DNA of 64,000 nt from Glandiceps talaboti (GCF_964340395.1 NC_135571.1:15776721-15840720), one strand, 5' to 3'. Counted from the stretch's first letter, positions 1 to 12,260 are shown. Notes: generated by a model not told the origin, from the sequence alone. Made by a program: numbers and translations.

Positions 1-480
1 TTTGGGCAAAGGTATTACATAGATTTGAATGGTGTCTCTAGTGTACTATGTAACAAAACTTCATACAGTATACATGTATGTATACATGTATATTTAGGGA
101 CCAATTTGATATTTCACTTTAATATAAAAGTCAAGCCAAAGGTTAAAATATAAAAAGAAAGATTACATACATTTGTACATTTGCTTTATGTATATAAACT
201 CTGCCAGGTTTGGCTCAAATCCAATGATGCATGTCAGAGATATGAGGGTGAACACATGTAGAGACAGTGGGGCAGAACCCAATGTAATACTATATAATAG
301 TCCCCAACGGCAGTGTCCATTGGGGACTAATGATATATAAGCACTTACATGTACATTTGTATGAGTGCGTATGATAAAGAAAAGAATTTCCAAAACCCAT
401 TCTTGTTTACTTTCAGACTACATTTTTAGGATGACAGAGATATTATCCTGCTTGCCTTCTGTGTTTCTGTTGACTTTGTC
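1..480. other. AT-rich DNA, no gene seen
   Basis: Nothing recognisable is coded here. The short open frames are chance frames in AT-rich sequence. A cluster of overlapping ATGTATACATGTAT palindromes lies near 70-92, a motif style repeated throughout the window. Confidence 0.6.
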
Positions 481-503
481 CACTGAGTACTACACACATC
501 AGT

Positions 504-796
504 CTACTTCCAGTGGCCATATGGATGAGGATTCTGTATTTATTTTGTTTGGACTTTTTATTTATTAATTAATTAATTTTGTCATGGCTTCCTACTTGAA
601 CAAATCAATGTGAAACAACACAGACCAAATCTGTGCTTGTAACTCAATAGTATACAATGCTAAAATCTAAAAATAAATGTGTAAAAACTTTGTTATTGTA
701 TTTATGTTAAAGTAGGAAGCCATGATAAAATTATTTCATAAATTAAAAATCCAAAATGAATACTCAGTCCTCATCCATATGGCCAGTTGTAAGTAG
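504..796. repeat. Imperfect inverted repeat (foldback) of a dispersed element
   Basis: The arm at 504-598 is matched in reverse complement by 709-796. Both share the blocks GGCCATATGGATGAGG and CATGGCTTCCTA with AT-rich DNA between them. A third, direct-orientation copy lies at 1788-1860. Three copies within 1.4 kb suggest a mobile or dispersed family. No transposase, clear terminal repeats or target duplication are visible. The sequence next to the left arm (603-648) is a single-copy version of the 43-bp unit amplified at 1873-2127. Confidence 0.6.
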
Positions 797-951
797 AAAA
801 CGCCAAAGCACTTGAAATATTTTCACCTTGAACTCCAGTTTCAATTTTATCTTTGTTTTGATTTATAAGACAGAGACAAGGACTCATTTAATACACGTAC
901 TGCAGATAATTAAATGTTCATATCTTTGGTGAAGGATGGCAAAGTACTCTG

Positions 952-1527
952 TATTTAAACTAAGGTTAATATATCTACATGTATACAACTAGTCACAATT
1001 TAAACTAAGGTTACTCTATACAACTAGTCACAATTTAAACTAAGGTTACTCTATACAACTAGTCACAATTTAAACTAAAGTTACTCTATACAACTAGTCA
1101 CAATTTAAACTAAGGTTACTCTATACAACTAGTCACAATTTAAACTAAGGTTACTCTATACAACTAGTCACAATTTAAACTAAGGTTACTCTATACAACT
1201 AGTCACAATTTAAACTAAGGTTACTCTATACAACTAGTCACAATTTAAACTAAGGTTACTCTATACAACTAGCCACAATTTAAACTAAAGTTACTCTATA
1301 CAACTAGTCACAATTTAAACTAAGGTTACTCTATACAACTAGCCACAATTTAAACTAAGGTTACTCTATACAACTAGTCACAATTTAAACTAAGGTTACT
1401 CTATACAACTAGCCACAATTTAAACTAAGGTTACTCTATACAACTAGCCACAATTTAAACTAAGGTTACTCTATACAACTAGCCACAATTTAAACTAAAG
1501 TTACTCTATACAACTAGCCACAATTTG
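952..1527. repeat. 35-bp minisatellite, about 16 copies
   Basis: A 35-bp unit containing TTTAAACTAAGG, TTACTCTATA and CAACTAGTCA repeats without length change; CAACTAG recurs at 986, 1021, 1056 and so on to 1511. The first unit is diverged and carries extra ATATCTACATG, as expected of an array edge. Two point variants segregate: AGTCA/AGCCA and AAGG/AAAG. The AGCCA form is concentrated in the right half, a sign of local spread of variants. Confidence 0.95.
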
Positions 1528-1787
1528 GTTTGATTTCTATTTTCTTTGAGCAGGTCTCATAATACCTCTTAAAATCAGACTAAAAATTATGCTCCTTAAT
1601 ATCAGAAAAAATTCCAAACACTGAAAGCAAATGAATTTATCCCTTAGAAGTGTAAAGTAGCCATGTGTATTGTGTCCATTGTCTGTTATCAACTGACTAT
1701 GTACATACCACGATAAAACTCCTTGTAAATACCAAGCTAATCAATGGCTTTACTTTAAAGTGAAGTGGACATAAAAATGTACAATGT

Positions 1788-1860
1788 ATTCATTTTGGAT
1801 TATTAATTTATAAACCTATTTTATCATGGCTTCCTAGTTGAAAAATCAATGTATAACAAC
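1788..1860 (+). repeat. Third copy of the dispersed element at 504-796
   Basis: It shares ATTCATTTTGGAT, the ATTTATAAAC-like centre and TTATCATGGCTTCCTA with the inverted copies at 504-796. It runs directly into the 43-bp array, so the array grew from this element's own flank. Confidence 0.6.
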
Positions 1861-1872
1861 CTACATGTATAT

Positions 1873-2127
1873 CAAGTCCTTGTTTGTAACTCAATCAAAG
1901 ACAAACAACACAGACCAAGTCCTTGTTTGTAACTCAATCAAAGACAAACAACACAGACCAAGTCCTTGTTTGTAACTCAATCAAAGGCAAACAACACAGA
2001 CCAAGTCCTTGTTTGTAACTCAATCAAAGACAAACAACACAGACCAAGTCCTTGTTTGTAACTCAATCAAAGACAAACAACACAGACCAAGTCCTTGTTT
2101 GTAACTCAATCAAAGACAAACAACACA
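1873..2127. repeat. 43-bp minisatellite, about 6 copies
   Basis: The unit contains CAAGTCCTTGTTTGTAACTC followed by AATCAAAGACAAACAACACAG. Copies are nearly identical, with one A/G difference near 1987. A related single copy at 603-648 identifies the ancestral sequence as part of the neighbouring dispersed element. Confidence 0.93.
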
Positions 2128-2166
2128 GATTGATTGATGTGATATCTTCATCACATCAATCAATCT
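2127..2166. other. Perfect 17-bp stem hairpin
   Basis: AGATTGATTGATGTGAT is followed by a six-base loop (ATCTTC) and its exact reverse complement. It lies directly at the right edge of the 43-bp array. No terminator or gene context is evident; it may be an element end or an array breakpoint. Confidence 0.8.
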
Positions 2167-2312
2167 ATGACTACGGTAACAATACCTTTCCTTAATTGAA
2201 TAACTTCAAAACTATTGTCACTAACTATCAAAATATTCTAATTTACATATCACATTGAAAGTACAGCCTCACTATGACTGCCTAACAATTCTGTTGAAAA
2301 TACATTTTAACA

Positions 2313-2370
2313 ATAAGCCTTCCATTGCTCTGTTTTAATTCATAAGCCTTCCATTGCTTTGTTTTAATCC
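2313..2370. repeat. 29-bp tandem duplication
   Basis: ATAAGCCTTCCATTGC starts at 2313 and again at 2342, followed by TTGTTTTAAT or CTGTTTTAAT. It is a simple two-copy duplication. Confidence 0.85.
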
Positions 2371-2514
2371 ATCTCATTACTGTATCTGTGTTCAGGATAA
2401 ACTGTACACTTTGGATCTTTCTCATTCATGGTACATGTACAATTTACTTTACTATGGTTTAAGAATACTTCAAACAGATGAAATTTATCCCATTCTCAAG
2501 GCATTTTACAAGAC

Positions 2515-2772
2515 CCCATCCCTCCACACACATATATCCCCTCCCTACACACACATATATCCCCTCCCTACACACACATATATCCCCTGTCCCTACACAC
2601 ACATATATCCCCTGTCCCTACACACACATATATCCCCTCCCTACACACACATATATCCCCTGTCCCTACACACACATATATCCCCTGTCCCTACACACAC
2701 ATATATCCCCTCCCTACACACACATATATCCCCTGTCCCTACACACACATATATCCCCTCCCTACACACACA
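2515..2772. repeat. 22/25-bp minisatellite of ACACACATATATCCCC units
   Basis: About eleven units alternate between a shorter form (CCCCTCCCTACACACACATATAT) and a longer form with an extra TGT (CCCCTGTCCCTAC...). A frame through it codes monotonous HTYIP/THISP repeats and is not a gene. The unit is compound, part AC dinucleotide and part C-rich, and runs into a pure AC microsatellite. Confidence 0.93.
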
Positions 2773-2802
2773 AAATCCATCTCCTCATATACACAAGACT
2801 GC

Positions 2803-2811
2803 GCGCACACG

Positions 2812-2881
<70 letters not shown>

Positions 2882-2912
2882 GATGCACATACATACACAT
2901 ACACACACCCAG
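2803..2912. repeat. (AC)n microsatellite
   Basis: A long uninterrupted AC run from about 2815 to 2878 is flanked by imperfect ACGC and ACAT units. Confidence 0.97.
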
Positions 2913-2979
2913 TCATATGTAGGTATACACACATATTCAAAGACATAGAAACACACAAAAGTTGTCTGTTTTGAATCCA

Positions 2980-5900
2980 ATACTTAAGTAAATTACATAT
3001 TCCTATTACTGTCTAAATCATACAAATGTAGAGTACAGTAGCTGGGGCCAATTGTTAGTATTTTATATAAAAAAAACTTCACTACGCATTGTACATGGTA
3101 GTTGTTTAATATGGTAGTAGCGGCTGTCATCTCTATCATTGAAAATAAATATCATACAAAGACTAGCACTGTGTTAGAAATACACAAAGCCTTGTACAAT
3201 ATTTTGGACAATCTGTGTTGCTAAATAAATCAGTAAATTTAAAACTGTAGGTAGAGGAAAATATGAGATGTATACCTTCCACACAAAGAAAATTAATTGT
3301 CTGTAGAAAACAGTGTTGGTGATATTTCCAAAATAAAATAAAATGAAAACATCAGAGTGTTGAAATGTACAAATCAATGTATGTATGTAAACTATGTACA
3401 ATGTAAAGTACATTGTACATGTATACAATGTATTTAGAATTACAATTGTCAATTATTTGAAAGAAAAGGACATAAACAAAAGAATACATTTGATATACAA
3501 ATGTAAATTATACTTACAAAAAGCATGTTTTCAATATCTTGTATCTTTTTATACTAAATAGAAAATTTTCACATTTCAAATTTTCTCTTCTCGTATTTTA
3601 GGCATGAATAAGGACTGAAATTGTTTGGTGACTTTCCAAATGAAATGCTAATATAAAAGTCTAAGTATAATTCAAACATATAGATTGACTAGGTGACCAG
3701 GATTGTATTAACATTCCACTATTGAATACATTCTAATGAAAACCCTATTGTTGGACCCCCATTAATATATTTTTCTCTCACCTAGCACAAACCCAAATCA
3801 TAAATGTTAACATTTTCATATAAAAAATCACGGTATGGGATAGAAATATAATAACCTCATCACAAAGTAATAATCTTTGAGGTAGTGGTATAGATTAAAC
3901 TATGAATGTCAAAATAGAAGAAACCCCACCAATCAATGCATGTAGGTGAATATCAGGGACATGTCAATACATTATAGTTTTCTTACCTCTAATAAAGATG
4001 GAGAAAAAGATAAATACTTCCAAAATATATTGACAATTAAGTAGATATTACGGTCACATGTAGATAGTTGTTCCTGTTTAAATATTCCAGGGAATCGTCA
4101 GTTTAGATCCATGGAAAAAATTATGGAAAAAGCACAACGTAATGGCGGACATGAGTCAATATCGCATTCACTCATTATGTATTCAGAGAGGAAACCAAAG
4201 AAAGAATTGACAGAGGAATATTCCATTTTTAGATCAATGGGGTGGTTACATTGTACTTTCTTTTCTATAAGACATATTTCATGATTACATTATCAATATT
4301 AGATGTCAATTCATTTCAAATCATAACAATGTTTATGAACACCATTACTAGGCATACATAAATATCTTCCTTTGGATAAAACAATACAGTGTGTAATGAT
4401 TGAATATATTTGTAATCCTCATAAATATTATTATAATATATCATTTTACACCATATTGTTATAGTCATTATAACATAATATGTAAAAAATATGCAATATT
4501 CATAACTCTTATAATTAGACAAATATGTATCATACGAAAGACATCTAAAATCCTCAATATTACCCCCTCCCACTCCCCTTTGAAAGTGAAAATGGAATAG
4601 CCCACTTCACTAATCAATATGCCACCATCATCTGCATCATCCATGACAACCTATGAATGTAACATTATTGGAAAGGGGTGATGTAGCACTCTGTTATTGG
4701 AGGGTCACAGCAGTTGTTTTATGTATAATTAGTAATAAATGCAAGTCGTTGAAGGATTTTCTGTTAAAAATTCATTGGTTTGTAAAACCATCTATATTCT
4801 TGTTCTGGTTATTGAAGGGTTGTATTGGCTAGTGATGTCCCTCCCATATTAATGCTAAACCCCTCCCTGAGAAAATGTTGAAAGTTGGGGCTGCTGACGT
4901 CAATACATTTAATCAATGTGCATCAATTATTCATCAGTAAATTCATAGAATAAACTGTGACAGGAAAGACGTGGCATTCTGCCATCATGTGTCATATACA
5001 CTAGAGTGTTATACATAACAACATTCACAAAATTATATTAATTCTGTCTTCAGCAAAACTCCAAGTCAAATATTATTATTACTGTCGTGAACCACAATTT
5101 GATTTCAATCTAACTTGACACTAGAAACAATTAATGTAAGTACACTAGTTTTTAAGTCATGGATTGTAGTTATAAGTGAATATACATGTACATGTATACA
5201 TGTATATACCGATACTAATAAACTATATACATGTTTTTGCATAGATATCATTTTTCAAACAGTAACTTGAAATTATGAAATAAAAACTACATTTTCTGAA
5301 ATAAATATATCATTTTATGTAAATGTATCATGAATAGACTTAGTTCTGTAGTTTTATACACATTTTGCAAAGTTTGTGTCTCATACTAACACTGTAACAA
5401 ATCAGGACCTGAGGGAACGTTGTGAAATCAAATCTTTGGTCAATTTTTGGATTCTACTCTATTAATGATGGAAAGTTGGTGAAGGAAATCAATAGATTTT
5501 TCTGATCAGTGAAATTAGAGTGTGATATTTTTAGCCTCTGAAACCAACTGTGTATGTCTCACTTCAATAGCAAGATTGCATTTTTTGCTACATTTAGTCG
5601 AAATGCACCAAAGTATTTATAAATGTATTGCAACTCCATGCAGACATTTGGTCTTCAATGATTATCTTATCAAACATCGGCTGAAGGACACATAAAAATA
5701 GTAGAAAATGTTCATTTGGTGTCAGTACATTGGCATGTGTAGTTCATTTCACTTAGACAAAATGTAGCAATAAACTGTACTCATTCAATATTGCTATCTT
5801 CAAGTGCAGTATGCGTAGTTTCTTGTTAGTTTCAGCATAGTTGTTTCAAACATATATGTAGATGCTGTACATGTCCCTAAACGAGCTACGATCATCTCGA

Positions 5901-6110
5901 TCATCAGACTAAACTGTATACATTGTAGTCAAATGGACTTCTCTAGCAAAGCATTCCATTCTATACAACATCCATGTTAGTTTATGCTATTGGAACATTG
6001 ATATATAAATTTGATGCTGTTATTGCGTCCTCACATGACTAATTTTCAAACTGGAGGTTGAGTTAGTAGTAAACTAAACCAAGTTAACCAATTACAGCCA
6101 CCTGTCAGAG
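2980..6110. other. AT-rich intergenic or intronic DNA, no gene seen
   Basis: No open frame here resembles a known protein and no convincing exon was found. TACATGTA palindromes cluster at 3410-3425 and 5183-5212. The segment could be intron or spacer; the sequence alone does not decide. Confidence 0.5.
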
Positions 6111-6118
6111 TGTGATGC

Positions 6119-6340
6119 TTTACTACATGTGTATGCTATTCACCCCTTCCCCAGCAGGAGATTCTACTACATGTGTACAACAATGTATGCTATTCACCCC
6201 TTCCCCAGCAGGAGATTCTACTACATGTGTATGCTATTCACCCCTTCCCCAGCAGGAGATTCTACTACATGTGTATGCTATTCACCCCTTCCCCAGCAGG
6301 AGATTCTACTACATGTGTATGCTATTCACCCCTTCCCTAG
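6119..6340. repeat. 44-bp minisatellite, 5 copies
   Basis: CACCCCTTCCCCAGCAGGAG begins at 6141, 6195, 6239 and 6283, with a diverged fifth copy at 6327. The second interval is 54 bp because of a 10-bp insertion (ACAACAATGT-like). The same unit returns at 8845-8912, 2.5 kb away. The repetitive open frame through it is not a gene. Confidence 0.93.
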
Positions 6341-6353
6341 TCAATCAGCTAGC

Positions 6354-6422
6354 CCTCGGATGTTCTTCCGATAAAATACGACACACAGCCGAACAACGCT
6401 ATCGAGGATGGAACATCCGAGG
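6354..6422. other. 12-bp stem palindrome next to the 44-bp array
   Basis: CCTCGGATGTTC at 6354-6365 is exactly complementary to GAACATCCGAGG at 6411-6422, separated by 45 bp. The following CTAGCGAATGTCAT (6424-6437) recurs inverted at 8745-8758 just before the second block of 44-bp units. The two sites may be ends of one element or of an inverted rearrangement. Confidence 0.6.
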
Positions 6423-6627
6423 TCTAGCGAATGTCATCAGGATATAAATAACTGCCAATCAGAGAACCATAACAAGCACAAACAGAGGACAATAGCTAAA
6501 TTTTCATGCATATTCATCTTAAGGAGGGGCTTGTAAAAATAACCACCAATGCGTTAACTAAAATGTGTGCATGACAACGTCTACACACTCATCAAACACA
6601 ATTACCATAAACTGATAAGACATAGTC

Positions 6628-6830
6628 AGGGGTTTCTTTAAGTTTAAAGTAGGGGGAGAAATGATAATAGTAGGCGGAGAAGTGCACGCTACGCGTGCAC
6701 CTCGCCTGCTATGCAGGCGCGGGGGGTGGGTTTGGGAGGGTGTCCCCCCTCCCATGGTGAATTTTTTTTGAAAAACAGAAACCTTTCAGAGGCCATTTAG
6801 AGCATCTTTCAGAAGTACAGACACCATTAA
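6628..6830 (+). repeat. Dispersed repeat with double GC hairpin, copy 1
   Basis: It is shared with 31503-31681: both hold TAAGTTT-AAAGTAGGG-like, GGAGAAGTGCA, GGGTGTCCCCCTCCCAT-like and GGCCATTTAGA blocks in the same order. This copy has two perfect consecutive hairpins, GTGCACGC-TAC-GCGTGCAC (6682-6700) and CGCCTGC-TAT-GCAGGCG (6703-6719). A partial relative lies near 8555-8620. No coding capacity is seen, so a non-autonomous mobile element is likely. Confidence 0.7.
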
Positions 6831-8540
6831 TTATACATTGTCATTTACTGGTTAAATATTCAATTTAGAAAAAATGACACATGTCAGGTTTCCTCTGAAG
6901 AAAATTTGTGTTATGTGATTTATTGGTAGGTTTTGAAAATTCTTAAAGCTGTCGGTGTAATTCCATGAACTTGGCGAGCCCACTAAGTTAGTAATCGTTT
7001 CGACTTATGCCTTCACTCAGTTCATGTTCAAAATGGTGGATTTTAGAGTACATGTACATGTATGTATATTACAACTCATAGCTATGGTAATAATTATGAT
7101 AAACATGAACACATTACCTTTATATTGGCCCTTTGATAGTTTAATGAAGCCTGTATCAAGCAAAGACCTCTGGTTCAAAATTAACTTTTTTAGTTGGTAG
7201 TCACTTTGACTACCACTTTTTAAAACTGGTAGTCAACAGGGAAGATTTGGAAGTCATTCTTTTTTTCAGCATTTAATAATTTATGCATAAACAAAACATT
7301 AAGTAATAAACGTTCGAGTTTTTTCATGAAATTAGTGACATTCATATTATGCAAACATTTGACCTGTCCTAAAATACTACATATAATATCATACTATTAT
7401 CATAGTAAGTAAATATCATATAAATGATTATTGTGTGTACCAACCTCTCATTTTGCAGTGTCGACTTGGAAACCTCTGACACCAATTTTGGCATAAACAC
7501 GTACATAATAAATATACACATGTTTTACATCCATTCATCAAGTTCAGTAACACACACACATGTATACATGTACAAACACCCCCCCCCCCCCCCCCCCCAC
7601 AAACACACACACACCAAACAGTTACTGGCCTCAAACATATATACAGGACGACTGAGAGATTGACAAAAATAAACTTCAAAACACTAACTAAATCGATACT
7701 CACACAGCAAAATTATGTACTTTCCATGTTGTAGTTTATTTCACTGAATCAATAATGGTATGAAGTGTAGAGTTTACACATAATGATTAGTGGCTCATTC
7801 CATTTTGGGTGTGTGGGTTGGTTGTCAAACTTATAACACAAATGCTCTCAAATCTGAGCATTTATGCTATTTATTATTATTTACTTTGTAAACGATGAAA
7901 TGTCATACGATAAAAAATACACAAGGTCACCATCCATTTCAGTTTCCCTTAGATTAAAAAATAACATGCTATGACCCAACCCTAGAGAGAAATGGTATGC
8001 GCCAAGGCACTGTCCCTCAAATCTTATCTGTTACTATCTATAAACACAGGAAGTCATTCTGATTATGTCTAGGATTTGTCTCCTCAGCTAAGGGCTTCGA
8101 TAAACGACGTAAATTTTCATCCTTCCACTAAATTGAGGTATCATAGTATTGAATGAATAGTTGTAAAATACTATTACATTCGCGATTAGTGGTGGGAGAA
8201 TGATTTTATTCCGTATATTTTCCTAAGTTTTGTATCATTTTGATCGCAACTGTGTGACATGGAAAAGACAATGAAACAGTCATGAAATCAATAGAGTGTC
8301 ATTTGAGTAGACGTTATGGCGTTTGATCACATATAAGCTACATGTATTTTGTTTATATTACCAAGCCATTGTCATTGCATGATCTTGGACAGCGGTATCA
8401 AACTAAGTCAAAGGTCATAATCTTTTGTCACACGATGTATTTCTTACGAAGAGTTCATAGCAGTTTTGTAGTCTGAAAATCATTCTTTTATGACCATTAC
8501 AAAGGTGTCTTTGATTAAATTTCACGTCATTTCTGTCATC
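6831..8540. other. No gene seen; contains poly-C/AC tract
   Basis: AT-rich sequence without recognisable coding. A small hairpin GGTAGTC-ACTTT-GACTACC lies near 7195-7218. A poly-C run of about 20 with adjoining AC repeats sits at 7579-7615. Confidence 0.5.
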
Positions 8541-8544
8541 ATCT

Positions 8545-8840
8545 CAAAAAATGTAGCCGGAGAAATGACAAGAGTAGGCGGGTATTTTCTCCGGCGTCCG
8601 GCATATAATGAAACCCCTGATAGTAATGACATAAATGTGTTTGTCAACACCTGCATGCAGAGATTGAATATATTAAAGTATATATATGCATATATGGCCC
8701 AACCCACCGCTTATCGTAATCTCAATGGAATGTCCGGTCTGAAAATGACATTCGCTAGACTGTTCGGGCAAGCCCTCACATGCGAACTTCGTTCGCTTAT
8801 AGTTATAGCATCGAAAGAAAGCCAGAACGTCTAGCAGCAA
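8545..8840. repeat. Fragment related to the hairpin-bearing dispersed repeat
   Basis: GGAGAAATGACAAGAGTAGGCGG near 8559-8582 matches GGAGAAATGATAATAGTAGGCGG at 6655-6677. GCCGGAGAAA and TTTCTCCGGC form a 10-bp stem here. The 114-residue open frame across it has no recognisable domain. CTAGCGAATGTCAT occurs in inverted form at 8745-8758. Confidence 0.5.
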
Positions 8841-8844
8841 GCCT

Positions 8845-8912
8845 ACCCCTTCCCCAGCAGGAGATTCTACTACATGTGTAAGCTATTCACCCCTTCCCCA
8901 GCAGGAGATTCA
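8845..8912. repeat. Second locus of the 44-bp unit, 2 copies
   Basis: CCCCTTCCCCAGCAGGAGAT occurs twice, 44 bp apart, with the CTACTACATGTGTA linker. It is the same unit as at 6119-6340. Confidence 0.9.
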
Positions 8913-9022
8913 GCTACAAATACAAAATGTATGTAGATTTCTGTAGAATTTGTCCATTTGACTATATGTGGAGAGAGAGATCATAAAAAACGAAAAATGA
9001 CTACACATACACTTAGGCTAAT

Positions 9023-11434
9023 TACATGTTAATCAATGGCAATCCAAATATGGTGTTACTGTACCTACATGGTTAATTAATGGCAATCCAAATATGGTGT
9101 ACCTACATGGTTAATTAATGGCAATCCAAATATGGCGTACCTACATGTTAATTAATGGCAATCCAAATATGGTGTACCTACATGTTAATTAATGGCAATC
9201 CAAATATGGTGTACCTACATGTAAATTAATGGCAATCCAAATATGGTGTACCTACATGGTTAATTAATGGCAATCCAAATATGGCGTACCTACATGGTTA
9301 ATTAATGGCAATCCAAATATGGTGTACCTACATGTTAATTAATGGCAATCCAAATATGGTGTACCTACATGTAAATTAATGGCAATCCAAATATGGTGTA
9401 CCTACATGTTAATTAATGGCAATCCAAATATGGTGTACCTACATGGTTAATTAATGGCAATCCAAATATGGTGTACCTACATGTTAATTAATGGCAATCC
9501 AAATATGGTGTACCTACATGGTTAATTAATGGCAATCCAAATATGGTGTACCTACATGGTTAATTAATGGCAATCCAAATATGGCGTACCTACATGTTAA
9601 TTAATGGCAATCCAAATATGGTGTACCTACATGTTAATTAATGGCAATCCAAATATGGTGTACCTACATGGTTAATTAATGGCAATCCAAATATGGCGTA
9701 CCTACATGTTAATTAATGGCAATCCAAATATGGTGTACCTACATGTTAATTAATGGCAATCCAAATATGGTGTACCTACATGGTTAATCAATGGCAATCC
9801 AAATATGGTGTACCTACATGGTTAATTAATGGCAATCCAAATATGGCGTACCTACATGGTTAATTAATGGCAATCCAAATATGGTGTACCTACATGTTAA
9901 TTAATGGCAATCCAAATATGGCGTACCTACATGGTTAATTAATGGCAATCCAAATATGGTGTACCTACATGGTTAATTAATGGCAATCCAAATATGGCGT
10001 ACCTACATGTTAATTAATGGCAATCCAAATATGGCGTACCTACATGTAAATGAATGGCAATCCAAATATGGTGTACCTACATGGTTAATCAATGGCAATC
10101 CAAATATGGTGTACCTACATGGTTAATTAATGGCAATCCAAATATGGTGTACCTACATGTAAATGAATGGCAATCCAAATATGGTGTACCTACATGTTAA
10201 TTAATGGCAATCCAAATATGGTGTACCTACATGTAAATGAATGGCAATCCAAATATGGTGTACCTACATGTAAATGAATGGCAATCCAAATATGGTGTAC
10301 CTACATGTTAATTAATGGCAATCCAAATATGGTGTTACTGTACCTACATGGTTAATTAATGGCAATCCAAATATGGTGTACCTACATGTTAATTAATGGC
10401 AATCCAAATATGGTGTACCTACATGTTAATTAATGGCAATCCAAATATGGTGTACCTACATGTAAATGAATGGCAATCCAAATATGGTGTACCTACATGT
10501 TAATTAATGGCAATCCAAATATGGTGTACCTACATGTAAATTAATGGCAATCCAAATATGGTGTACCTACATGTTAATTAATGGCAATCCAAATATGGTG
10601 TACCTACATGTTAATTAATGGCAATCCAAATATGGTGTACCTACATGTTAATTAATGGCAATCCAAATATGGTGTACCTACATGTTAATTAATGGCAATC
10701 CAAATATGGTGTACCTACATGTTAATTAATGGCAATCCAAATATGGTGTACCTACATGGTTAATTAATGGCAATCCAAATATGGTGTACCTACATGTTAA
10801 TTAATGGCAATCCAAATATGGTGTACCTACATGTAAATGAATGGCAATCCAAATATGGTGTACCTACATGGTTAATTAATGGCAATCCAAATATGGTGTA
10901 CCTACATGTAAATGAATGGCAATCCAAATATGGCGTACCTACATGTAAATTAATGGCAATCCAAATATGGTGTACCTACATGTTAATTAATGGCAATCCA
11001 AATATGGTGTACCTACATGTAAATGAATGGCAATCCAAATATGGCGTACCTACATGTAAATTAATGGCAATCCAAATATGGTGTACCTACATGTAAATTA
11101 ATGGCAATCCAAATATGGTGTACCTACATGTTAATTAATGGCAATCCAAATATGGTGTACCTACATGTTAATTAATGGCAATCCAAATATGGTGTACCTA
11201 CATGTAAATGAATGGCAATCCAAATATGGTGTACCTACATGGTTAATTAATGGCAATCCAAATATGGTGTACCTACATGTTAATTAATGGCAATCCAAAT
11301 ATGGTGTACCTACATGGTTAATTAATGGCAATCCAAATATGGTGTACCTACATGTTAATTAATGGCAATCCAAATGTGTTGTACCTACATGTACATGTAA
11401 ATGAATGGCAATCCAAATATGTTGTACCGACATG
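9023..11434. repeat. 37/38-bp satellite array, about 64 copies
   Basis: The unit is built on ATGGCAATCCAAATATGGTG, TACCTACATG and a variable hinge. Hinge forms are GGTTAATTA (38 bp), GTTAATTA, GTAAATTA and GTAAATGA (37 bp). The GTAAATGA form appears only from about 10045 onward, and the GCGTACC variant is mostly left of 10045, so variants spread locally. A rare longer unit with extra TTACTG occurs at the left edge and again near 10331, suggesting block duplication. A 109-codon frame at 10767-11096 survives only because three 37-bp units equal 37 codons; it is not a gene. Confidence 0.97.
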
Positions 11435-11471
11435 TACAACATGTGCCACCACATAACAATCACTTTATTCT

Positions 11472-12160
11472 GACAAGTCATTGAGAATGAAATAGTCCCC
11501 GCTATGATTAGGTTTTAAAGATTGGCAGTTTATGTTGTGTTTTTCTTGATATCACTACTCTGATCACGCAACAACACTTGTGAACCTAAATGAAAGAGAC
11601 TTAGATATGTTGTGTCTGCTTGTTGGACATGGAACATGCCTACTCATGTTGTGTCTCCTCGTTGGACATGGGACATGCCTACTCTTCAAGATGACGTGAT
11701 GGAATAAACCATTCAACAATAAAGGATGAGTTGGGTATGGGGACCTGTTCAAGCATGTCTGAGTTATGGCTTTGGACATGGAAAATTTGCAAACAAAATG
11801 GCTGCTTGGCGGCCATATTGGATCATATCATGACAACAATGAATATGCACATGTATGTCATAGAACACTGTGCTAATACCAACTTTGAATGAGATCTGTT
11901 CAAGTATGTCTGAGTTATGGCTTTAGACAGGGAAAATTTGCAAACAAAATGGCTGCTAGGCGGCCATATTGGATCGTATCATAAAAAATTTGACGTGCAT
12001 ATGTATGCCATTGTATGTTGCCCCTGTACCAAGTTTGAAAAAAATCAGTCCAGGCATCTCCAAGAAACGGCTCTGGACGGACGGACAGACAGACAGAACC
12101 CAATCCATAAGTCCCCGTCCCGGACTTCGTCCGGCAGGGACAAACAAACACAAGTTTAAA
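11472..12160 (+). repeat. Dispersed repeat with 151-bp internal duplication, copy 1
   Basis: A second copy lies at 19088-19630. Both begin with the AGTCCCCGCTATGATT block, continue through CACGCAACAACACTTGTGAA and reach two 151-bp direct repeats (CTGTTCAAG at 11745 and 11896). The repeats include ATGGCTGC, GGCGGCCATATTGGAT and TATGTCATAGAACACTG. This copy continues into a CTGGACGGACGGACAGACAG stretch and a strong hairpin near 12113-12142 (CCCGGAC-TTC-GTCCGG core). It resembles dispersed families common in marine invertebrates; no coding was found. Confidence 0.75.
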
Positions 12161-12260
12161 TCTTGGCAGAAAAATACAAATGTATATAGAAAAGTGTGAG
12201 TGCCGACAAATCTGAGTACACATTCCAGACATTCTTAATGTACAGAGGTTTAGAGATGAT

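Noticed and set aside
2354-2974. 206-residue plus-strand open frame rich in HTYIP and TH repeats
   Set aside because: It is translation of the ACACACATATATCCCC minisatellite and the AC microsatellite; two frames read equally well.
10767-11096. 109-residue repetitive open frame in the 37-bp array
   Set aside because: Three 37-bp units equal 37 codons, so an open frame persists by arithmetic; the units vary without regard to codons.
12065-12142. Possible tRNA or small RNA at the GGACGGACGGACAG tail and hairpin
   Set aside because: The hairpin is strong but no cloverleaf or A/B box fits; it is better explained as the end of a dispersed repeat.
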